The position numbers and the translations under genes are program-made. From DASPKW01 sp038244055 (GTDB lineage Bacteria > Planctomycetota > Phycisphaerae > Tepidisphaerales > Tepidisphaeraceae): a stretch of DNA of 25,137 nt. The notes below the pieces were generated by a model. It was given only the letters and a program-made list of their open reading frames with translations, did not search any database and had not been told where the DNA came from. The stretch spans positions 1 to 25,137 of the forward strand of contig JBBRTW010000043.1 of the NCBI GenBank assembly GCA_038244055.1. Reading direction: 5' to 3'. This document shows positions 8,349 through 15,746 of this stretch, in pieces (positions within the stretch are counted from its first letter, which is position 1; each line of letters begins with the position of its first letter).

Positions 8349-8418
8349 AACCCTGAACCCTGAACCCTGAACCCAAAACCCTAAACCCTGAACCCTAAAC
8401 CCTGAACCCTGAACCCCA
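8349..8418 (+). repeat. Telomere-like heptamer array, ten phased AACCCTG units
   Basis: Ten consecutive 7 bp units run without a phase break. Five are AACCCTG, one after the array's first variant also matches it, two are AACCCTA, and the two others are AACCCAA (unit 4) and AACCCCA (unit 10); the order is TG, TG, TG, AA, TA, TG, TA, TG, TG, CA by the last two bases. The array fills much of the nfnA-nfnB gap and ends 8 bases before the nfnB ATG, which has no Shine-Dalgarno. The likeness to plant-type telomere repeats is a sequence coincidence; nothing suggests a chromosome end. In the mRNA it would be a C/A-rich, weakly structured leader. Confidence 0.93.
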
Positions 8419-8426
8419 AACTCACC

Positions 8427-9836
8427 ATGAAAGCCTCCGAACGAATGAAGATCCTCCGCCAGGAGATGCCCGCACGCGATGCGCACGAGCGCTCGGCCGC
8501 GTTTGCGGAGGTGAATCTTGGCTTGAGCGAGCATGTGGCCGTTCTCGAAGCGCAGCGCTGCCTGGATTGCAAAGAGGCCAAGTGCATTCCGGGATGCCCG
8601 GTGGCGATCGATATTCCGAAATTCGTCAGCGCGGTGGCGGTGGGCAATTTCGCCGAGGCGGCGCGGGTGCTTCTGCACGACAATGCGCTGCCGGGGATTT
8701 CCGGTCGGGTCTGCCCGCAGGAAAAGCAGTGCGAGGCCGTCTGTATTCGCAGCAATGCCAAGGGCGGGCCGGTGGCGATCGGGTTTCTGGAGCGATTCGT
8801 GGCCGATTGGGCTCGGGCCCACCATGCCACGGATGCCGCGCCGCCTTCGGTGCGGACGGGGTTCAAAGTGGCGATCGTCGGCAGCGGCCCGGCCGGGCTT
8901 ACGGCGGCCGGTCAACTGGCGCGGCTGGGGCATGATGTGACATTATTCGAAGCCCTGCATGAACCGGGCGGTGTGCTGGTTTACGGCATTCCGGAGTTTC
9001 GGCTGCCGAAGGAGATCGTCCGCGCGGAGGTGGATTCGCTGGTCAAGCTGGGGGTGAAGATCACCTGCAATGTGGTGATTGGCCGGACGTATACGATCGA
9101 TGATCTGCTGCACGAAGAGGGATTCAACGCGGTCTTCATCGCCAATGGGGCGGGGCTGCCGATGTTCCTGGGCCTGCCGGGCGAGAACCTCAAGGGCGTT
9201 TACAGCGCCAACGAATTTCTGACGCGCGTCAATTTGATGCGCGCTTATCAGCCCGATTCGCTCACACCAGTGCTGCGGCCGAAGAAGGCGGTGGTCATCG
9301 GGGGCGGCAACACGGCCATGGATGCGGTGCGCACCTGCCGGCGTCTGGGGGCCGATCCGGCGACTCTGGTCTACCGCCGCTCGCGCGCGGAAATGCCGGC
9401 GCGGGTGGAGGAAGTGATCCATGCGGAGGAAGAGGGCATCCAGTTCACGTTCCTGACCAATCCGCTGGAAATCCTGGCCGATTCCGGCGGGTGGGTTCGC
9501 GCCATCCGGTGCCAGAAGATGGGGCTGGGCGAGCCCGACAAATCCGGGCGGCCGCGGCCGGTGCCCATTCCCGGCAGCGAATTCGACATCGAATGCGATG
9601 TGATCATCGAAGCGATCGGCACCCGCGCCAATCCGCTGCTCACCGCGACCACGCCGGACCTCAAGGTCAACGACAAGGGATACATCCAGATCGATGCCGC
9701 GGGCATGACCAGCAAGCCGGGCGTGTTCGCGGGAGGCGATATCGTGCGCGGCGCGGCCACGGTGATCCTGGCGATGGGCGATGGCAAGAAAGCGGCGGCG
9801 GCGATCGATCGGTATTTGCTGACGCCGCGGGCTTGA
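8427..9836 (+). CDS. nfnB: NfnB-type flavin/iron-sulfur subunit (GltD-like NADPH oxidoreductase)
   Basis: The protein has 469 residues. The N-terminal iron-sulfur domain has cysteines C45, C48, C53 and C57 (RCLDCKEAKCIPGC) and C96, C102 and C106 (VCPQEKQCEAVC), the ligands of two [4Fe-4S] clusters. The FAD motif VAIVGSGPAGLTAAG begins near 148, the NADPH motif VVIGGGNTAMDAVRTCRRLG near 289, and the flavin C-terminal motif AGGDIVRGAATVILAMGDGK is close to the end. This is the GltD/NfnB family. Adjacency to nfnA and absence of the large GltB subunit favour NfnB, the bifurcating flavin subunit that exchanges electrons between NADPH, ferredoxin and, through NfnA, NADH. A stand-alone NADPH-dependent glutamate synthase-like enzyme is the alternative. 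The start follows the heptamer array directly without a ribosome-binding site. Confidence 0.92.
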   Translation: MKASERMKILRQEMPARDAHERSAAFAEVNLGLSEHVAVLEAQRCLDCKEAKCIPGCPVAIDIPKFVSAVAVGNFAEAARVLLHDNALPGISGRVCPQEKQCEAVCIRSNAKGGPVAIGFLERFVADWARAHHATDAAPPSVRTGFKVAIVGSGPAGLTAAGQLARLGHDVTLFEALHEPGGVLVYGIPEFRLPKEIVRAEVDSLVKLGVKITCNVVIGRTYTIDDLLHEEGFNAVFIANGAGLPMFLGLPGENLKGVYSANEFLTRVNLMRAYQPDSLTPVLRPKKAVVIGGGNTAMDAVRTCRRLGADPATLVYRRSRAEMPARVEEVIHAEEEGIQFTFLTNPLEILADSGGWVRAIRCQKMGLGEPDKSGRPRPVPIPGSEFDIECDVIIEAIGTRANPLLTATTPDLKVNDKGYIQIDAAGMTSKPGVFAGGDIVRGAATVILAMGDGKKAAAAIDRYLLTPRA

Positions 9837-9908
9837 AGAGCGGAAATCGTGGGTCTCAATAGTCGTGCGCGATTCGGCGCTTGGGGTGCCGTCGTCTCGG
9901 CTGCCAAA

Positions 9909-9925
9909 GCGGGGGCAACGCCCGC
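9909..9925. repeat. Variant short palindromic repeat
   Basis: GCGGGGGCAACGCCCGC has 5 bp arms (GCGGG/CCCGC) and is followed by ACCACAA. It resembles the CAYGGGCRRGAYGCCCRTG elements elsewhere in the window in its GGGC-centre-GCCC plan and trailing CAC. It lies between the convergent nfnB and membrane-protein genes and could also act as a weak terminator. Confidence 0.4.
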
Positions 9926-9936
9926 ACCACAATGCT

Positions 9937-10650
9937 TCAGGAGGGATCGCCGAGATCGCCGGTGCCCTTGCGGACCTCGGGATGGATTTCGGCTGGCGGC
10001 GCGGGAGTTTGATCGCGGCGCGGGTGGAGATTGGTGGGGCGCGGGGGGAGTCGGGCGGGGACGGGGCCGGTGATTCGTATTGGGACTGGGTGGATAGGGG
10101 AACGCAGGCGCGGCGCGGGCGAGGCGATGATGGAGGGTCCTGCGGGAAGGGTGGGGGGCACGCGCAGCGCGGTGGGGATGACCGGTTCGAATCCGCGCGG
10201 GCCGGCCGGGGTGTTGCCGCGCTTGAGGCGCGCGATGGCGGCGATGCCGATGGCGTTGCAGATCATCATGGGGACATCGACGGCCAGGAGAACGATGGGC
10301 ATGCCGATCAGGGCGGATTCCAGCGAGAGCACGCCGCTGAGAAAAACCAGGACGAGGAAAATCGCGTGGAGCGAGCCGAAGACGATCAGGACGATCATCG
10401 CCCAGCGCTTGCGCCGGCCGGCGTGCAGGGCGAAGAGGAAGTAGATGGCGGCCGGGGCGAGAAAGGGAATGCCCGGGGCGAAGAGGGCGAACAGGAAGAC
10501 TTCGCTCGAATCCATGCGGCCATAGGCGCGCCAGAGAAACGTGCCCATCAAAGCGATGGCGGCGCAGAGGCAGACGGTACCCATCCAGCGCGCGGAGTAG
10601 GCGGCGATGGCCATTGGGCGGATGGGGTTTCCTTTTCGGGGCAAGGGCAT
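9937..10650 (-). CDS. Four-helix membrane protein with long basic Pro-rich tail (paralogue of next gene)
   Basis: The product (237 residues from the ATG at 10650) has four hydrophobic helices within residues 20-140, for example GTVCLCAAIALMGTFLW and MIVLIVFGSLHAIFLVLVFL. A cytosolic-looking tail of about 95 residues follows, rich in Pro, Arg and His (for example RLRSPIHPVPIRITGPVPAR). An internal ATG at 10614 (MAIAAYSARW) is an equally possible start, and no ribosome-binding site decides between them. The helices match those of the gene upstream (10684-11280): the pattern PGI..YF..A...GR.WA....IV..SLH..F..L.FL is shared, so the pair arose by tandem duplication. I recognise no named family and assign no function. 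Confidence 0.75.
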   Translation of the reverse strand: MPLPRKGNPIRPMAIAAYSARWMGTVCLCAAIALMGTFLWRAYGRMDSSEVFLFALFAPGIPFLAPAAIYFLFALHAGRRKRWAMIVLIVFGSLHAIFLVLVFLSGVLSLESALIGMPIVLLAVDVPMMICNAIGIAAIARLKRGNTPAGPRGFEPVIPTALRVPPTLPAGPSIIASPAPRLRSPIHPVPIRITGPVPARLPPRPTNLHPRRDQTPAPPAEIHPEVRKGTGDLGDPS

Positions 10651-10683
10651 GGGGGGTCTACTCGAATGGTGTAATGGACGCGA

Positions 10684-11280
10684 TCAGCGGATTTCGGGCC
10701 ATTGGCCTGCATCCTGCGCCGCATCGGCCGATTCGCCGCCCGGCCGCGTTTCATCGGCCGGCGCTGGATCGCCCGATGCTTCCTCCACTGCAGCGTCCGC
10801 AGTTTCGGCGGGCTGATCCCACGATTCCGGCTGGTATACCGGTATGACCGCGGACGGTTCGCTCTGAAGCCGGCGAATGGCGCTGAAACAGCGGGCGCTG
10901 CTGTAGATGACCAGCACCAGCGTGAGCACGGTTATCCCCGAAATGACCATACCGAGCAATCCGAGGCCGATCAGGGAAACGAGAAACAGCAGCGCCGTGA
11001 AGGCCGAATGCAGCGAGGCGATGACGATGGATGTCACGGCGGCCCAGGTTCGCCCCTTTTTGAGGGGCGGCGCCAGGCAGAAATAAATAATTCCGGGAAG
11101 AAAATAGACCAGAAAAAACGCGAGCAGAAGAATGTAAATGTCCGAGCCGATGCGAGTCGAGATGCCCGTGAGTGCAAAGAGCAGCACGCCAAAGAGAATG
11201 CAGAACGCACCGGCGACCTTGTTGGAGGTGGCGGCGTTCTGAAGGATGACCCGGGCAAAGTATATCTTGCGATTGGCCAT
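10684..11280 (-). CDS. Four-helix membrane protein with acidic tail (paralogue of previous gene)
   Basis: The product has 198 residues. Four hydrophobic helices lie within residues 20-135 (AGAFCILFGVLLFALTGI, YILLLAFFLVYFLPGIIYF, AAVTSIVIASLHSAFTALLF, MVISGITVLTLVLVIYSS). The last 60 residues are rich in Glu, Asp, Ala and Pro with few basic residues, the opposite charge of the tail on its paralogue, whose gene begins 33 bp downstream. The two genes probably form one leftward transcript. The family is not recognised. A short amphipathic stretch (NRKIYFARVILQNAATSNK) precedes helix 1 instead of a signal peptide. Confidence 0.8.
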   Translation of the reverse strand: MANRKIYFARVILQNAATSNKVAGAFCILFGVLLFALTGISTRIGSDIYILLLAFFLVYFLPGIIYFCLAPPLKKGRTWAAVTSIVIASLHSAFTALLFLVSLIGLGLLGMVISGITVLTLVLVIYSSARCFSAIRRLQSEPSAVIPVYQPESWDQPAETADAAVEEASGDPAPADETRPGGESADAAQDAGQWPEIR

Positions 11281-11402
11281 GGAATGGTTCGTTTGAAATG
11301 GACGGTTCTCAGGCGGAAATACTACACACCTACGCAGGAATTTTCCGCATTAACTTTGCTCTGTTGAAATCATCCCCTAATTAGCCGAAAGGGTCAGGAG
11401 CC

Positions 11403-11598
11403 GGGGGACGATGATCCAGGGCAATCGCATGTAACTCCTATCGCATCGATTTCGGATTGTGGATTGCGGATTGCGGATTGCGGATTGCGGATTGAAAACC
11501 GGATTTCAATCCACAATCCGCAATCCGAAATCCGCAATTGTTGCCCACTTCATGCCACATGCGATTGCCCTCGACGATGATCATCGCTCGACACCCCC
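11403..11598. repeat. Composite inverted repeat enclosing a heptamer hairpin (MITE-like)
   Basis: The outer arms share a perfect 15 bp inverted match, AGGGCAATCGCATGT (11418-11432) against 11557-11571. Flanking blocks CGATGATC and GGGGG are also matched, but separated by small insertions in the right arm. The right arm holds a perfect 12 bp palindrome, CGATGATCATCG (11575-11586). Between the arms lies the GGATTGC heptamer hairpin. The whole looks like a small non-autonomous element; no target duplication was recognised. Confidence 0.7.
11454..11540. repeat. GGATTGC heptamer array facing its own inverted copy
   Basis: Six phased 7 bp units (GGATTGT, four GGATTGC, GGATTGA) run from 11454 to 11495. 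After a short spacer the reverse complement follows at 11507-11540 (CAATCCA, two CAATCCG, AAATCCG, CAATTG). Together they would form a long stem about 100 bp upstream of the dehydrogenase start. Confidence 0.92.
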
Positions 11599-11640
11599 AT
11601 CTTGGCATCCCCGCTCTCTGCGATTAAGTTATCCCGTCCC

Positions 11641-12732
11641 ATGACCCACTACATTATGCCCGTTCAGCTCCACAACGACCTTGTGGCCGCTGCGTATCGT
11701 CATCGCGGATATACGGCCGATGAGGCCCAGGCGGGGGCGAAGTTTTCGGAAATCACCGCCTGGCACGGCATCAAGACGCACAACGCGATTAAAGCACTCC
11801 ACCTGGATGAATTGTTCGGCTCCAAGGCGGGCGGGTGCAAGCCGGCGGCGCAGATCGAAAAACTGCCGAGCAAATTCAAGGCGGTGGCCAAGTGGAACGC
11901 CCATCGCAAGCTCGGGCAGGCGGTGGGGTTCGAGGCGATGAAAGAGGCGATGAAACTGGCGGATGAGTATGGGGTGGGCATCGTCGCGGTGGACAATGCC
12001 TTCCACTATCTCTGGGGCGGCGGCTATGTAATCGATGCGGCCGACAAGGGATACCTGGCCTACACCTGTTGCACGGCGGCGCTGGCGGAAGTGGTGCCGT
12101 TTGGCGGGAAATATCCGACGCTGGGCACCAACCCCCATTCGTGGGCCTTCCCGACGAAGGATGCCATCGGCTACAACATCTGCATCGACTGGGCGACCAG
12201 CACGGTGGCGATGGGGCGCGTGCAGCAGTTCGTCCGCGAGGGCAAACAGCTTCCACCCGGCGCGGCCGTCGATGCCAATGGCGTGGAGACGACCGATCCG
12301 AACAAGGTAAAAGCGCTGCTGCCGTTCGGCGCGCACAAGGGGTATGGGATGTCATTGATCGACGAGCTGTACGCGGCCTACATCGGCGGATCGCTGCCGA
12401 CAATTCGCAACCGCTGGGATAAAGTCACGCCCGGCGAGAAGGGTACCTGCTGCTTCTACTTCCAATGCATTCATCCCGATGCCATTTCCTCCGGCGATTT
12501 CGCGCTGCAACGATCGCAAAAGGAGAACGTGAAAAAGGTGATCGAGGACATCCTCGGGCACGGCAACGACAAGGCGATGCTCCCCGGCCAGATCGAAGCC
12601 AACGGCGCGAAGCTGAGCACCCACCATGGCGGGCTGGTCTTCACGAAGGCGGAGATCGACGCCCTGGCGGGCTACGCGGCCGAGGCGGGGTTCAAGATGG
12701 ATGTGGCGGGGCTGAAGAGCGTGGAGATTTGA
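11641..12732 (+). CDS. Malate/L-lactate dehydrogenase type 2 family oxidoreductase (Ldh_2)
   Basis: The protein has 363 residues from the ATG at 11641. A TTG 39 bases upstream (11602) is an alternative start, and neither has a Shine-Dalgarno. Family features are the N-terminal histidine segment TAWHGIKTHNAIKALH (the family's conserved His is probably H47), NAFHYLWGGGYVIDAADKGY, the nucleotide-binding segment VVPFGGKYPTLGTNPHSWAF, and LLPFGAHKGYGMSLIDEL, close to the LPFGGHKGYGL signature. This fold is unrelated to classical lactate/malate dehydrogenases. Members are cytoplasmic NAD(P)-dependent enzymes acting on malate, lactate, ureidoglycolate or 2,3-diketogulonate. The substrate cannot be assigned. 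The enzyme stands alone, behind a large fold-back repeat. Confidence 0.92.
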   Translation: MTHYIMPVQLHNDLVAAAYRHRGYTADEAQAGAKFSEITAWHGIKTHNAIKALHLDELFGSKAGGCKPAAQIEKLPSKFKAVAKWNAHRKLGQAVGFEAMKEAMKLADEYGVGIVAVDNAFHYLWGGGYVIDAADKGYLAYTCCTAALAEVVPFGGKYPTLGTNPHSWAFPTKDAIGYNICIDWATSTVAMGRVQQFVREGKQLPPGAAVDANGVETTDPNKVKALLPFGAHKGYGMSLIDELYAAYIGGSLPTIRNRWDKVTPGEKGTCCFYFQCIHPDAISSGDFALQRSQKENVKKVIEDILGHGNDKAMLPGQIEANGAKLSTHHGGLVFTKAEIDALAGYAAEAGFKMDVAGLKSVEI

Positions 12733-12746
12733 GCGGGATTCGCGCC

Positions 12747-12768
12747 CTCTGCGTCTCGGCGGTGATAT
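12747..12768. repeat. Possible short dispersed repeat between convergent genes
   Basis: CTCTGCGTCTCGGCGGTGAT in the 42 bp between the convergent dehydrogenase and small secreted protein genes resembles a CTCTGCG-type repeat remembered from other bacterial intergenic regions. Only one to two units are present here, so the call is weak. Confidence 0.25.
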
Positions 12769-12774
12769 TTTGAT

Positions 12775-13326
12775 TTACCGGGCGCGGCTGCGGGAGCGGT
12801 CGCGGTCGTCATCGGGGTTGTCGGGGCGGTCGCCGGGTTTGTAGCCTGGGCGGTCGCCGCGCCTGTCGCCATCGCCGCGCCCGCCGGGGGTGGGGCGGGT
12901 ATCGGGGCGGCTTTGCGGGGGCGTGGGCAGGTTGCCGATGAGTCGGCCGTAGTTTCCATCGGCGGTTTTGAAAGTGGCGGTGATGCGCACGCCGCGGATG
13001 GTGCGTTCCTGGGCATCATCGGGCTGGTCGATGCGGCCTTTGAAGGTGGCGGGCTGGCCGAGGACGGTGCCGGTGCCTTCGAAGTGGTTGGCGGTGAGGG
13101 TCAGTGTGGCATCGAGCTTGCCCGAGCCGGCGTCACCGGTCACATCCGCAGTGAGCGTGAGTTGAGTGCCGGAAATGCTGCCGGTGCCATTGCCATGGAC
13201 GATGCCGCCGATGGCCAGCGAGTAGTTACCCGTGCGCGGGCGCGGCGAACCCCTGGGCGGAGGAGAAGCGCTAAACGCTTGCATCGCCAGAGTTGAAAGC
13301 AGCAGAATGGTGAACAGACGTGTCAT
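12775..13326 (-). CDS. Small secreted protein with beta-rich core and Arg/Asp-rich tail
   Basis: The internal ATG at 13326 is chosen because it directly begins a signal peptide (MTRLFTILLLSTLAMQAFSA); a frame start at 13374 would add 16 residues before it. The 183-residue product has a central region of about 100 residues, rich in Gly, Thr and alternating hydrophobics (GTGSISGTQLTLTADVTGDA, KLDATLTLTANHFEGTGTV), as in a small beta-barrel or sandwich. The last 45 residues are a low-complexity charged tail with repeated GDR/PGD and DDRDRSRSR stretches. I recognise no family. It is probably exported, and the tail may bind polymers or surfaces, but that is speculation. It follows the histidine kinase gene on the same strand with a 91 bp gap. 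Confidence 0.65.
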   Translation of the reverse strand: MTRLFTILLLSTLAMQAFSASPPPRGSPRPRTGNYSLAIGGIVHGNGTGSISGTQLTLTADVTGDAGSGKLDATLTLTANHFEGTGTVLGQPATFKGRIDQPDDAQERTIRGVRITATFKTADGNYGRLIGNLPTPPQSRPDTRPTPGGRGDGDRRGDRPGYKPGDRPDNPDDDRDRSRSRAR

Positions 13327-13417
13327 CGAGTTTTCGGAGTATAACGCACGATTGATGAGAACGATATGAGACAAACCGCAGACTCATCAGTTTCTTAAAT
13401 CCTGTTCCACCCAATGG

Positions 13418-14902
13418 TTAATCGGACTTTCCGGTGGGAATATCAACGTGAAAAATAGTGCCCTCGCCTGGAGTGGATTCGCAGCGGATGGTGCCGCCAA
13501 GGGCGTGGATGTGGGCCTGAACGAGCGCCAAGCCAAGTCCCATGTGGCCCGATTCATGGGAACCGGCGTTATCGACCCGATAAAACGGCTCGAATAAATA
13601 GGGCATATGTTTGGGGGCGATTCCGGGGCCGGTATCGCGGATTTCCAGGTGAACGACCCGGCCATTGGGCGAGGCGATGAGTTCAACCGCGCCGGCGGGG
13701 CGATTGTGTTCGACGGCGTTGGCCATGAGATTGGTGATAATGCTGCGAACCCGGCCGGACTGGGTAGTGATGATGCAGGAGGGGGGTAACTGGCGGCGGA
13801 CGGTGATATTTCGCGACAGGCCGAGGGCGGCGGCGTGATCGGCACATTGGGAGAGAAGGGGGGTGAGGTCGATTTCGGTGGGTTCCTCATCGTGGCTGAG
13901 GGTATCAGCGCGGCATTGTTCCATGAGGCGCTCGACGAGTCGGCGGAGCAGGCGGGCATCATCGAGGGCGGATTTGAGGGCGGCCTGGTATTCATCGGCC
14001 GAGCGCGGCTTGCGGAGGGTGACTTCGGCGGTGGTGACCATGGCGGCAACCGGCGTGCGCAGTTCGTGGGAGGCATCGGCCAGGAACTGCTGCCGCTGGG
14101 CGTAGGCGCGCTCGATGCGCTCGAGCATTTCATTGAGTTTGCCGGCCATCGGCAGGAGTTCGGGCGGGAGGCGGGAGGAATCGATGCGGCGATCGAGATG
14201 GCGCGGCTCGATCGCGCCGATGACCTCGGCCGTTGCGTAGAGGGGGCGCATGGCCGCGCGGGAGACGCGCTGGGCGACCAGCGCCGTGATCAGCCCGGCG
14301 ATCAGGCCAAAGGCGCTGAAGGTGAGCGCGAGGCGGTTGAGGAGCTGGTCGAGCTGATCGGCCGAGGATTGATAAATGACGGTGACGGACACGATTCGTC
14401 CGCCGGCGAGACGGGCCGTGCCGCGAAGGGTAAGCACCCGCAAACGCCGGCCATCGGGGAGCGCCGCGAAGGAGGCGGAGATGGGGGTGAGGTCCGTTGC
14501 GGAGAGGCCGCCGGCGGGTGGGGAGAGGGTTTGGCCGGTTTCGGTGCGGATGGCGTAGTAGTCGGAAGGGGGGGCGGGCGCGGAATTGGGGGATGGAGTG
14601 GTTGGATCGGCGCGGTGGGCTTTGGGCTCGCGCGCGGGCGCGTAGGCGGGGGTGGTGGTTGCGGGATGAGTGGTGGAGAGGTTGGAGTGGCTGGAGGGGT
14701 TGGTGGGGTTGGTGGTGGGATCGCACTGCGTGCGGTCGGGCGCGGATTGGGCGAGCTCCGGAATGGTCGAGGCGCGGGCGAGAAGGGCGTGATCAAGTTG
14801 TTCAATCAGCGCCCAGCGCACCGTGAAATAGGCGGTCAGGCACCCCGCGATAAGCACGGCCCAGGTGGTGAGGAGGATGGCTTGGGAGATGCGGCGGGTC
14901 AT
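13418..14902 (-). CDS. Two-component sensor histidine kinase (HisKA class)
   Basis: The protein has 494 residues. Transmembrane helix 1 (about 9-29) and helix 2 (about 190-212) enclose an extracytoplasmic region of about 160 residues. That region contains a Thr/Pro/Ser-rich low-complexity stretch (60-112). A HAMP-like linker leads to the H-box FLADASHELRTPVAAM with phospho-acceptor H279. The ATPase domain has the N-box NLMANAVEHN (391-400), G1 motif DTGPGIAP (423-430), F-box YLFEPFYR and G2 motif GLGLALVQAH (455-464). It is the cognate partner of the OmpR-type regulator encoded just upstream on the same strand. The 110 bp between the two genes hold a near-perfect inverted repeat that may lower kinase expression relative to the regulator. 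The stimulus is unknown; heavy-metal sensors of the CusS type share this architecture, without proof here. Confidence 0.95.
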   Translation of the reverse strand: MTRRISQAILLTTWAVLIAGCLTAYFTVRWALIEQLDHALLARASTIPELAQSAPDRTQCDPTTNPTNPSSHSNLSTTHPATTTPAYAPAREPKAHRADPTTPSPNSAPAPPSDYYAIRTETGQTLSPPAGGLSATDLTPISASFAALPDGRRLRVLTLRGTARLAGGRIVSVTVIYQSSADQLDQLLNRLALTFSAFGLIAGLITALVAQRVSRAAMRPLYATAEVIGAIEPRHLDRRIDSSRLPPELLPMAGKLNEMLERIERAYAQRQQFLADASHELRTPVAAMVTTAEVTLRKPRSADEYQAALKSALDDARLLRRLVERLMEQCRADTLSHDEEPTEIDLTPLLSQCADHAAALGLSRNITVRRQLPPSCIITTQSGRVRSIITNLMANAVEHNRPAGAVELIASPNGRVVHLEIRDTGPGIAPKHMPYLFEPFYRVDNAGSHESGHMGLGLALVQAHIHALGGTIRCESTPGEGTIFHVDIPTGKSD

Positions 14903-14915
14903 GGGTGAGCCCGAA

Positions 14916-15000
14916 TGAAACGTGAAACGTGAAAATGTGAGCCACGAAACGGGCAGGACAACCCGATTTGCGTTTCACATTTTCACGGTTCACGTTTTCA
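14916..15000. repeat. TGAAACG 7-8 bp repeat units arranged as a near-perfect inverted repeat
   Basis: The left arm 14916-14940 (TGAAACG, TGAAACG, TGAAAATG, TGA) matches the reverse complement of 14975-15000 except for one inserted A and one substitution. The loop is 34 bases. The element fills most of the gap between response regulator and histidine kinase, so the transcript would carry a 25 bp hairpin there. Confidence 0.92.
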
Positions 15001-15012
15001 TGCAGTCCTCCC

Positions 15013-15687
15013 TCATCCCTCAATGCCAAGCAGATATCCCTGCCCGCGCCTTGTGTGGATCAACTTCGTCGGGAAATCCTTGTCGATCTTGTTGCGGAGG
15101 TATCCGATGTAGACGTCCACGACATTGGAGGTTGTTTCATCGTGCTGGTCGTAGAGGTGTTCCCAGATGTCGGAGCGGGAGACGACCTGGCCGGTGCGGT
15201 GGGCGAGGTATTCGAGCAGGGCGTACTCGCGGGCGGAGAGTTCGATGGTTTTCGCGCCGCGGCGGGCGAGCTTTTTGGCGGTGTCGATTTCGAGATCGCC
15301 GACGGCGATGACGGAAGATTTCTGGCCGTGCCCCCGGCGGATCATCGAGCGCACGCGGGCGACGAACTCCTCCCAGGCGAAGGGTTTGACGACGTAATCA
15401 TCCGCGCCCAGGTCCAGGCCTTTGACGCGGTCGGTGACCGTGTCCTTGGCGGTGAGGCATAGGATGGGCGTCTGCACATCGCGGCGGCGCAGAACCTGGA
15501 TGATGGAAAAACCATCGCGGCCGGGGAGGTTGATGTCGAGAATGATGGCGTCGTAGGGGTTGCCGCCGGCCATATGAAGGGCTTCATTGCCATCGAAGGT
15601 GAGATCGACGGCGTAGCCCTCATCGCGCAGGCCATCGGCGATCGAACGGGCGAGAGACGGATGATCTTCAGCTACCAGGATTCGCAT
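15013..15687 (-). CDS. OmpR/PhoB-family response regulator
   Basis: The 224-residue protein has a receiver domain with acidic pocket E7/D8, phospho-acceptor D51 (IILDINLPGRDG), switch T79 (CLTAKD) and K101 (VVKPFAWEE). A C-terminal winged-helix DNA-binding domain follows (IELSAREYALLEYLAHRTGQ, SNVVDVYIGYLRNKIDK, IHTRRGQGYLL). This is the standard OmpR layout and length. It is transcribed before its histidine kinase. No Shine-Dalgarno is visible at the ATG (15687). The upstream spacer carries two inverted copies of the short palindromic repeat. Target genes are not identifiable here; autoregulation is common for such pairs. Confidence 0.96.
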   Translation of the reverse strand: MRILVAEDHPSLARSIADGLRDEGYAVDLTFDGNEALHMAGGNPYDAIILDINLPGRDGFSIIQVLRRRDVQTPILCLTAKDTVTDRVKGLDLGADDYVVKPFAWEEFVARVRSMIRRGHGQKSSVIAVGDLEIDTAKKLARRGAKTIELSAREYALLEYLAHRTGQVVSRSDIWEHLYDQHDETTSNVVDVYIGYLRNKIDKDFPTKLIHTRRGQGYLLGIEG

Positions 15688-15746
15688 GGCGGTCTATCTT
15701 AATGAAACTCCACGGGGAAAGATGAGAGAGCGATGAATTTATGTAC

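Larger units (their letters stand above)
11281..11640. other. 360 bp intergenic region dominated by a composite fold-back repeat
   Basis: No credible gene is seen. The region separates the divergent membrane-protein pair and the Ldh-family dehydrogenase. Its right two thirds (11403-11598) are occupied by nested inverted repeats, described separately. No clear promoter for either flanking gene was found. Confidence 0.7.

Noticed and set aside
8349..8418. A true telomere or chromosome end
   Set aside because: The array is internal to an operon with genes continuing on both sides; only the unit resembles telomeric DNA.
11403..11598. CRISPR array
   Set aside because: Units are 7 bp with no spacers of constant length and no cas gene is nearby.
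13835..14908. 357-codon plus-strand frame across the histidine kinase
   Set aside because: Gly/Glu/Ala-rich shadow of the kinase gene; no motif or start signal.
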